DNA of 6,315 bases, taken from NCBI GenBank assembly GCA_031266495.1, contig JAISAX010000601.1:1-6315 (forward strand). The letters are read 5' to 3'. This DNA comes from Opitutaceae bacterium (GTDB taxonomy: Bacteria > Verrucomicrobiota > Verrucomicrobiae > Opitutales > Opitutaceae). Shown here piece after piece: positions 5,513 through 6,315 of the stretch (the first letter of the stretch is position 1; the number at the start of each line of letters is the position of its first letter). Position numbers and translations under genes: made by a program. The notes under the pieces were generated by a model. The model had not been told where the DNA came from. It ran no database searches and worked only from the letters and a program-made list of their open reading frames with translations.

Positions 5513-6220
5513 CTACCGTTTCATGATTTTACGCAGGATCAGGGTCGCGCCGAGTATGCACGCGGTGATGAAGATGCCGGCTGTGGCAGGCTCGGGAACA
5601 GGGGTGACATTTAATGCAAACAGAAAGGTGGATGAGGAGCTCGCCGGACCACTGCGATTCCATTGAAATCTGCCTGATGAAAAGTTCCCCGATGTCGATT
5701 GAAATTCGACCTTGTAGTATATTTTGACGACGCCAGAGGGAAGTTCGATGGAGTCTCCTGTCGTGAAGGTCGAGAGGATTATCTGGCTACCTCCGTTGGT
5801 TTTGTTGAACTCGATCCATTCGCCAGTGTCCCCGAATTTGTAAAATGTGGTGATACTGCCGTAGGTGGTTCCGTTAATATAGATGGTATCCCGCAGATCG
5901 AAGCTTGTCGCCTGCCAGTTTGTGATCCCGGAAAAATCAAACTCATAAACAATGGATGCTGTGTTGACATTATTATTGGTCACGATACAGTGGCGTTCGG
6001 AAACACCGGATCCTTCTAACCTTAGGTAGATACCCGAATATGAATTCATATCAGCATACAGGACAGCCAAATTGTCGGCGACCATCTCATCGAATGTGAC
6101 ATCGTAGGTGTAAGTGCTGCCGACGATGCTTGAGTCGGTGATGACCAGGGCGGCGTTGGCCGTTGTGGAGAGAGCCGCGCAGGAGGCGGCGAGAGCGAGG
6201 ATTGATTTGAGCAGGTTCAT
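5513..6220 (-). CDS. PEP-CTERM sorting-domain exported protein
   Basis: The product is 235 residues. A signal peptide covers residues 1-23 (MNLLKSILALAASCAALSTT, then ANA). The middle (25-205) is rich in S, T, N and aromatic residues with beta-strand-like alternation and no recognised catalytic motif. The C-terminus is a classic PEP-CTERM signal: VPEPATAG at 208-215, a hydrophobic helix at about 212-229, and a basic end RKIMKR. In bacteria with exosortase, such proteins are cut at PEP and attached at or beyond the outer envelope, usually alongside exopolysaccharide. The ATG at 6220 was chosen because the signal peptide begins there; an in-frame ATG at 6277 adds 19 residues that are not signal-like. 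A TATAAA about 20 bases upstream is a weak possible -10 element with no -35 match. A gap of 80 bases separates it from the pseudopilin gene. Confidence 0.8.
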   Translation of the reverse strand: MNLLKSILALAASCAALSTTANAALVITDSSIVGSTYTYDVTFDEMVADNLAVLYADMNSYSGIYLRLEGSGVSERHCIVTNNNVNTASIVYEFDFSGITNWQATSFDLRDTIYINGTTYGSITTFYKFGDTGEWIEFNKTNGGSQIILSTFTTGDSIELPSGVVKIYYKVEFQSTSGNFSSGRFQWNRSGPASSSSTFLFALNVTPVPEPATAGIFITACILGATLILRKIMKR

Positions 6221-6301
6221 GGCGGTGGTGTGGTTTATACGGTTCAGGTTGTATGGTGGACGGACGAAAATGGACATGTGCAGGTGCGGCCGGGTGTGTG
6301 C

Positions 6302-6314
6302 GGGGGGGGGGGGG
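6302..6314. repeat. G13 tract upstream of the PEP-CTERM gene
   Basis: Thirteen G on the plus strand (C on the coding strand), beginning 82 bases upstream of the PEP-CTERM ATG and ending one base before the window edge. It matches in length the tract at 3899-3911. Its location at the very end may mean an assembly ended here. Confidence 0.9.
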
Positions 6315-6315
6315 A

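Overview
The window looks like a piece of a Verrucomicrobiota genome, possibly Opitutaceae. The grounds are a GC-rich background, a PEP-CTERM exported protein, a pseudopilin-like protein with an H-X9-DG motif, a LamG-type lectin and a large secreted clan GH-A glycoside hydrolase, all close together. This placement is an inference from gene content; no marker gene is present.

Right part (about 1594-6220, all minus strand). Four genes read in one direction: a PEP-CTERM surface protein (5513-6220), a pseudopilin-like H-X9-DG protein (4728-5432), a LamG/concanavalin-like exported protein (3937-4731) and a GH42-like secreted hydrolase (1594-3858). The pseudopilin and LamG genes share an ATGA stop/start overlap, and the other gaps are about 80 bases. 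Every product has an export signal, which suggests a locus for binding and hydrolysing a glycan outside the cytoplasm or at the cell surface. Long G runs (C runs on the coding strand) lie upstream of the first gene, upstream of the hydrolase gene and just after the hydrolase stop codon, so they bracket the block.

Left part (1-1590). This is a patchwork of accessory and decaying DNA. It holds a possible small ORF (161-280) overlapping by ATGA an AT-richer three-helix membrane protein (277-648). An integron attC-like hairpin site (672-722) follows 24 bases after that stop, as expected for a gene cassette. Next, on the minus strand, comes a Phd/YefM-like antitoxin (1104-1322) overlapping by ATGA a MazF/PemK-like toxin that appears broken by two frameshifts (792-1107). 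Last is a plus-strand fragment of a RibD C-terminal / dihydrofolate-reductase-like domain (1371-1578) with one frameshift, no N-terminal part, and an end at the G-rich tract where the hydrolase locus begins.

The strongest points for a second look are the attC-like site behind the membrane-protein gene, the degraded toxin next to an intact antitoxin, and the G tracts at the edges of the glycan locus. No wholly new system can be claimed from the sequence alone.
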